From Tychonema litorale BBK16 (lineage in GTDB: Bacteria; Cyanobacteriota; Cyanobacteriia; Cyanobacteriales; Microcoleaceae): a DNA stretch of 7,846 nt. The position numbers were made by a program, and so were the translations under genes. Below are positions 5,232 to 7,846 of this stretch, one piece after another (positions within the stretch are counted from its first letter, which is position 1; each line of letters begins with the position of its first letter). Location of the stretch: contig NZ_JAKJHX010000171.1 of assembly GCF_021648855.1 (NCBI RefSeq), forward strand, positions 1 to 7,846, read 5' to 3'. The notes beneath the pieces are model-generated. The model did not search any database and was not told the origin of the DNA. It saw only the letters and a program-made list of their open reading frames with translations.

Positions 5232-6101
5232 TCATGTCTGAGTGCTATTAATTTTCATGCTCAAATCAAGCCAAGTCGATCGCGTAATTGGAGCACTCGT
5301 AGAAATATAATCAACTCCGGTTTCCGCCACACTCCGAATAGTTTCTAAAGTAACATTCCCGGAAGCTTCAATTTTTACCCGATCGCTCTTTTCGCGAATT
5401 ATTGCCACAGCCTGCCGCATCAAATCAAAGGACATATTATCCAACATGATAATATCCGCCTTGTGCTGTAAGGCTGTCTCTACCTCAGCCAAAGTTTCCG
5501 TTTCAACTTCGATTGTCAGCGGATAGGGGATAGAATTGCGAATTAGGGCGATCGCCTCGGCAATTCCCCCAGCCGCCGCAATATGATTGTCTTTAATCAT
5601 CACCGCATCATCTAATCCCATGCGATGATTGCAAGCACCCCCAATTTGAGTCGCGTATTTTTCCAACAATCTCAATCCCGGTGTTGTCTTGCGGGTATCC
5701 ACCAATTGCACTGGTAAATCGGCAATTTTGTCAACATATTTCTGAGTTAAAGTAGCGATGCCGCTCAAACGCATTGCCAAGTTTAATGCTACTCTTTCTC
5801 CGGTTAGCAGCGCATCGAAATTGCCCGAAATCTCGGCGATTACTTCTCCTGTTTCGCATAGTTTCCCTTCGGGTACTTGGGGGATGAAACTGAGGCTGCT
5901 GTCTAAAAGTTTAAATGTGCGATCGGCGATCGGCAATCCAGCAACGACTCCAGCTTCTTTGACTATCCATTTAGCAGTACCCTGGATGCTGGCTGCGGGG
6001 AATAAGGCCGATGTTGTGCGATCGCCCCTACCGATATCTTCTAGCAGCCAGTTGTGCAGTAAGGAGTCTAAAATTATCCAAGGTGGCAATATTGCTGTCA
6101 T
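5232..6101 (-). CDS. nadC: Quinolinate phosphoribosyltransferase (nicotinate-nucleotide pyrophosphorylase, carboxylating)
   Basis: NadC converts quinolinate and PRPP to nicotinate mononucleotide with release of CO2 (EC 2.4.2.19), the last step of de novo pyridine-ring synthesis for NAD. From the ATG at 6101 the protein has 289 residues, the usual size. Conserved blocks: EDIGRGDRTT (21-30), GERVALNLAMRLSGIAT (101-117), DTRKTTPGLR (135-144), the substrate-binding run GGACNHRMGLDDAVMIKDNH (154-173), IEVE (197-200), MLDN (219-222), EASGNV (245-250) and TGVDYISTSA (261-270). The frame extends upstream to a TTG at 6158, but those 19 residues are unlike the family, and MTAILPPWIILDSLL is the expected N-terminus. 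The Shine-Dalgarno is weak (AAAGAAAAC before ATG). The gene runs divergently from the vapB-like gene. Confidence 0.96.
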   Translation of the reverse strand: MTAILPPWIILDSLLHNWLLEDIGRGDRTTSALFPAASIQGTAKWIVKEAGVVAGLPIADRTFKLLDSSLSFIPQVPEGKLCETGEVIAEISGNFDALLTGERVALNLAMRLSGIATLTQKYVDKIADLPVQLVDTRKTTPGLRLLEKYATQIGGACNHRMGLDDAVMIKDNHIAAAGGIAEAIALIRNSIPYPLTIEVETETLAEVETALQHKADIIMLDNMSFDLMRQAVAIIREKSDRVKIEASGNVTLETIRSVAETGVDYISTSAPITRSTWLDLSMKINSTQT

Positions 6102-6218
6102 GTTTTCTTTGTGATTCCTGCTATTAGGAACGATAGTCGATCGGGCAGTTTTCGGCAAGTTGCAGAATGATGATGGTATGAGTGCGATTTTGGGCGGGCT
6201 AGATAACGGGCTATTCTG

Positions 6219-6247
6219 TTGCTGACATTGGGTTTTGGTGCTTTAAT
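6219..6247 (+). promoter_or_regulatory. Possible promoter of the vapB-like gene
   Basis: TTGCTG (6219-6224), a 17-base spacer and TTTAAT (6242-6247, five of six bases of a -10 consensus) lie 31 bp before the ATG at 6279. The -35 match is weak. Confidence 0.35.
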
Positions 6248-6278
6248 GGAATGGAGAGGGCGATCGCGAGTAGAAACA

Positions 6279-6506
6279 ATGATACAGCCAGTCATTTTAG
6301 AAAAATTAGCAGAACTCCCTGAGTCTCTTCAGACAGAAGTGCTTCATTATATTGAGTTTTTGATTGAAAAGCAGGCTAAAAACTTAAGTCAAGAAAAGCC
6401 GACACAGAAGCGTCGTGTGGCCGGAACAATGAAAGGAATGTTTGTTTTACCGCTACCTGATGACTTTGATGAGCCGCTTGAGGATATGAAGGAATACATG
6501 GAATGA
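6279..6506 (+). CDS. VapB-type antitoxin, DUF2281 family
   Basis: This 75-residue protein has the DUF2281 pattern: an N-terminal helical region EKLAELPESLQTEVLHYIEFLIEK (8-31), a polar linker (32-47), then RRVAGTMKGMFVLPLPDDF (45-63) and the acidic end DEPLEDMKEYME (64-75). DUF2281 proteins commonly precede PIN-domain toxins in cyanobacteria and bind them through the C-terminal region. The ATG at 6279 is chosen because it gives the family's usual N-terminus; the frame is open back to 6219, but those 20 residues look non-coding and include a HIP1 site. The Shine-Dalgarno is poor. Its TGA overlaps the ATG of the downstream toxin gene (ATGA at 6503-6506), implying translational coupling. The frame is intact although the partner toxin is broken. 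Confidence 0.88.
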   Translation: MIQPVILEKLAELPESLQTEVLHYIEFLIEKQAKNLSQEKPTQKRRVAGTMKGMFVLPLPDDFDEPLEDMKEYME

Positions 6507-6763
6507 ATAGATTTCTATTAGATACTCATGCTTTGATCTGGTTTGTATCCAATGATCCAAATCTGCCAGTGTCAACTAGAGACAAGATTGAATCTGCCGA
6601 GGATGTTTTCTTGAGTATTGCATTGGGAGATGGCAATAAAGCTCAATATTGGAAAACTCCCCTTACATGGTAATTTTGAAGACATTGAACCTCAACTCAT
6701 TGCTGCGGATATAACGATTCTTCCTCTTACCAAAGTCGCTTAAGTTTGTCAACCTTTTTTTGA
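6503..6763 (+). pseudogene. VapC-type PIN-domain toxin, frameshifted and truncated
   Basis: Frame 0 from the ATG at 6503 gives MNRFLLDTHALIWFVSND, a typical PIN-domain start with the first catalytic aspartate at D7, continuing to VFLSIA (about residue 40). There it leaves homology and stops at TAA (6671-6673), 56 residues in all. Shifting frame at 6623-6624 recovers WEMAIKLNIGKLPLHGNF and then EDIEPQLIAADITILPLTKVA up to TAA (6741-6743). Compared with the usual SIASLWEMAIK, about 5 bases are missing. A further shift at 6740 gives LSLSTFF before TGA (6761-6763), suggesting a second lesion. The HRDPFDR block with the last catalytic aspartate is absent. PIN toxins of this type are ribonucleases, and this copy should be inactive. 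Sequencing error could mimic one shift but not the missing C-terminus. Confidence 0.88.
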
Positions 6764-6787
6764 AAGTTTTTTGGCGATCGCCCAAAC

Positions 6788-6827
6788 CCCCCTAAATTAA
6801 CGCAGGGCCGTTTCATGATTAAGGGGG
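6788..6827 (-). terminator. Hairpin downstream of rpmA, possible terminator
   Basis: CCCCCTAAAT (6788-6797) pairs with ATTAAGGGGG (6818-6827) at 9 of 10 positions around a 20-base loop. It lies about 65 bp past the rpmA stop on the minus strand and between convergent loci. Only TTT follows the stem, so it is a weak intrinsic terminator, or a relic of the CCCCTTAAT-type repeats seen in cyanobacteria. The rest of 6764-6892 has a HIP1 site (6774-6781) and nothing else I can name. Confidence 0.4.
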
Positions 6828-6892
6828 CTAGGGGAGACCTCACAGTTCGAGACAAACAAAAGAGACTTAAGGAAGGCCGCAAACTATTAAAA

Positions 6893-7180
6893 TTAAACTG
6901 CTACAGCTTCAGCAACAGGTGCTGCTACAACAGGATAAACGCTGAGTTTCTTGCGAGTTTTGCCCTTTCTTTCAAAAGTCACCACACCATCAATCATGGC
7001 AAACAGAGTATCATCTCTGCCGATACCAACATTATTACCAGGGTGAACTTTCGTGCCGCGTTGACGAATCAAAATGTTGCCAGCTCTGACAACTTGACCG
7101 CCATACTTTTTGACACCAAGACGCTGAGAATTAGAGTCGCGTCCGTTACGTGTACTGCCTGTACCTTTCTTATGGGCCAT
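6893..7180 (-). CDS. rpmA: 50S ribosomal protein L27
   Basis: L27 is a small basic protein of the large ribosomal subunit whose N-terminus reaches towards the peptidyl-transferase centre. The 95 residues begin [20 protein letters not shown], the conserved L27 start, with no cleavable N-terminal extension of the Firmicutes kind. They continue with [20 protein letters not shown] (21-40) and [20 protein letters not shown] (41-60). The tail is Ala/Val-rich ([12 protein letters not shown]). GAGG (7186-7189, complementary strand) precedes the ATG at good spacing. The gene lies 28 bp downstream of rplU on the same strand, the conserved L21-L27 pair, and is surely co-transcribed with it. Confidence 0.98.
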   Translation of the reverse strand: MAHKKGTGSTRNGRDSNSQRLGVKKYGGQVVRAGNILIRQRGTKVHPGNNVGIGRDDTLFAMIDGVVTFERKGKTRKKLSVYPVVAAPVAEAVAV

Positions 7181-7208
7181 GATTTCCTCAACTTTAATTT
7201 ACTATTGT

Positions 7209-7601
7209 TTATTCTGCGTCAATTTCGCCGGTTTGGGGAGCTTCAACAACTTCTTGGGTTAAATCTCTCGCAGCCAAAACAACACCGTTGAAGCTAATAG
7301 AGTCAATCATGAAACGAGTTGTTTCTTGACGGTGCCCTTTTTTCTTCCGAGTTTTCTTCTTCGGCTTCATCTTGTAGACGAGGACTTTGCGGCCCCGGAA
7401 ATGCCGCAGCACAGTTCCTTCTACTGTGGCATTTTCTACCAGAGGTTGGCCGATGTGAACATCGTCTTCGTGCTGGATCAGAAATACTTTGTCGATCGTG
7501 ACTTTGGATTCAGCTTCGACGTGAAGCAGTTCGATGTCGTAGAAGCGACCTGGTTCTACCCGAAATTGTTTGCCGCCAGTTTCAATGATTGCGTAAGTCA
7601 T
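7209..7601 (-). CDS. rplU: 50S ribosomal protein L21
   Basis: L21 is a large-subunit ribosomal protein that binds 23S rRNA. The 130-residue product starts MTYAIIETGGKQFRVEPGRF, the conserved L21 start. It contains VEGTVLRHFRGRKVLVYKMK (60-79) and the highly basic PKKKTRKKKGHRQ (80-92) near the C-terminal rRNA-binding part. It is longer than the ~103 residues of E. coli L21 because of a C-terminal extension ending EAPQTGEIDAE. The ATG at 7601 lacks a Shine-Dalgarno sequence (upstream reads AACAACCATCCC), unlike rpmA. It is the first gene of the rplU-rpmA operon and is read from the promoter at 7767-7795 through a leader of about 160 bases. Confidence 0.98.
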   Translation of the reverse strand: MTYAIIETGGKQFRVEPGRFYDIELLHVEAESKVTIDKVFLIQHEDDVHIGQPLVENATVEGTVLRHFRGRKVLVYKMKPKKKTRKKKGHRQETTRFMIDSISFNGVVLAARDLTQEVVEAPQTGEIDAE

Positions 7602-7760
7602 GGGATGGTTGTTGAGATTGCCGTACAGGTAGCTGGTTAGTCATTAGTCAGCCGTCATTAGTCATTAGTTGTGAACTTTTGGCTATGGACTTTTGACTGT
7701 GGACTTTTTTGCAGCTTTTGGAATGTCTTAACCTGATCCGAGCCGGATTTAGACAGACAA
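7602..7760 (-). promoter_or_regulatory. Long 5' leader of rplU-rpmA
   Basis: If transcription starts about 7 bases past the -10 box, the leader is some 160 bases long with no Shine-Dalgarno at its end. Near its 5' end, ATCCG (7736-7740) and CGGAT (7744-7748) form a small 5-bp hairpin with a 3-base loop; the middle is the heptamer array. L21 leaders are autoregulated in some bacteria, but I cannot match a known leader structure here. Confidence 0.4.
7637..7713. repeat. Degenerate heptanucleotide tandem array (STRR-like)
   Basis: From 7637 the + strand divides into eleven consecutive 7-mers: TTAGTCA twice, GCCGTCA, TTAGTCA, TTAGTTG, TGAACTT, TTGGCTA, TGGACTT, TTGACTG, TGGACTT, TTTTGCA. The second half is also a 14-bp tandem (7667-7680, 7681-7694, 7695-7708). 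Heptanucleotide short tandemly repeated repetitive sequences are a known cyanobacterial repeat class; this unit is a degenerate version. Confidence 0.8.
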
Positions 7761-7766
7761 TCTACC

Positions 7767-7795
7767 ATTATTGTCGATTTGGGTGTTTTTGTCAA
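7767..7795 (-). promoter_or_regulatory. Sigma-70-type promoter of rplU-rpmA
   Basis: On the minus strand a perfect -35 TTGACA (7790-7795) is separated by exactly 17 bases from AATAAT (7767-7772), five of six bases of the -10 consensus. Such a strong promoter suits a ribosomal operon. The -35 lies 6 bp from the hairpin repeat starting at 7802. Confidence 0.75.
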
Positions 7796-7801
7796 GAAAT
7801 T

Positions 7802-7846
7802 AGGAGACGGCAGTGCCGTGTCCCTACAAGATTATTTTCGGTAGGG
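7802..7846. repeat. Dispersed palindromic hairpin repeat, copy 4 (cut by window end)
   Basis: The left arm 7802-7827 begins AGGAGACGGCAGTGCCGT and ends CCCTAC. A 13-base loop follows (7828-7840), and the right arm begins GTAGGG at 7841 before the window ends. It sits just upstream of the rplU -35 box. Confidence 0.85.

Noticed and set aside
6102..6158. N-terminal extension of NadC from a TTG at 6158
   Set aside because: The extra 19 residues do not look like the NadC family, and the ATG at 6101 gives the expected N-terminus and length.
6219..6278. Upstream extension of the vapB-like antitoxin
   Set aside because: The residues are unlike the family, contain a HIP1 site, and overlap the likely promoter; the ATG at 6279 gives the normal N-terminus.
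6815..7291. 158-residue plus-strand frame opposite rpmA/rplU
   Set aside because: It is the antisense shadow of two certain ribosomal protein genes and has no protein-like features.
7637..7713. CRISPR-like or iteron origin from the 7-mer array
   Set aside because: The units are contiguous and degenerate without spacers, and lie in a ribosomal operon leader with no replication gene nearby.

Overview
The window is chromosomal DNA from a cyanobacterium, most likely a filamentous, Oscillatoriales-type species. At least seven HIP1 octamers (GCGATCGC) occur in 7.8 kb (2314, 2721, 4490, 5548, 6018, 6260, 6774). The ribosomal proteins, NadC and ArgJ look cyanobacterial, there is a Uma2-family gene with a heptad-repeat tail, and the intergenic DNA is full of dispersed hairpin repeats. 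The genus cannot be fixed from sequence alone.

Layout, left to right. Positions 1-80 hold the last codons of isoleucyl-tRNA synthetase (ileS, +). A perfect 27-bp-arm hairpin repeat and a CT-rich dispersed repeat follow. Two genes then face each other: a 199-residue protein with a PD-(D/E)XK nuclease-like motif set (+) and a Uma2/DUF820 protein with a coiled-coil tail (-). A 187-bp MITE-like element lies between the Uma2 gene and a UDP-glucuronate 4-epimerase-like gene (+). The 3' end of the epimerase gene runs into a tandemly duplicated hairpin repeat that supplies its last residues and its stop codon. argJ (-) converges on the same repeat cluster. Beyond argJ lie a long hairpin, a 64-residue unrecognised gene (-) with its own terminator and an NtcA-like box, and nadC (-). 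A vapBC-type toxin-antitoxin locus (+) follows, with an intact antitoxin and a toxin broken by frameshifts and loss of its C-terminus. The right end is the ribosomal pair rplU-rpmA (-), read from a near-consensus promoter through a leader made largely of degenerate 7-bp repeats. A fourth hairpin-repeat copy sits directly upstream of that promoter.

The housekeeping genes (ileS, argJ, nadC, rplU, rpmA, epimerase) belong to unrelated pathways: translation, arginine synthesis, NAD synthesis and surface-sugar synthesis. They do not form one system. The distinctive content is between the genes: a palindromic repeat family with apparent compensatory changes, one copy captured as coding sequence, a heptanucleotide array inside a ribosomal leader, a MITE-like element with competing folds, and a decayed toxin gene. 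I do not see a clear new multi-gene defence or metabolic system here. The best leads are the hairpin-repeat family and the small gene at 4861-5055.
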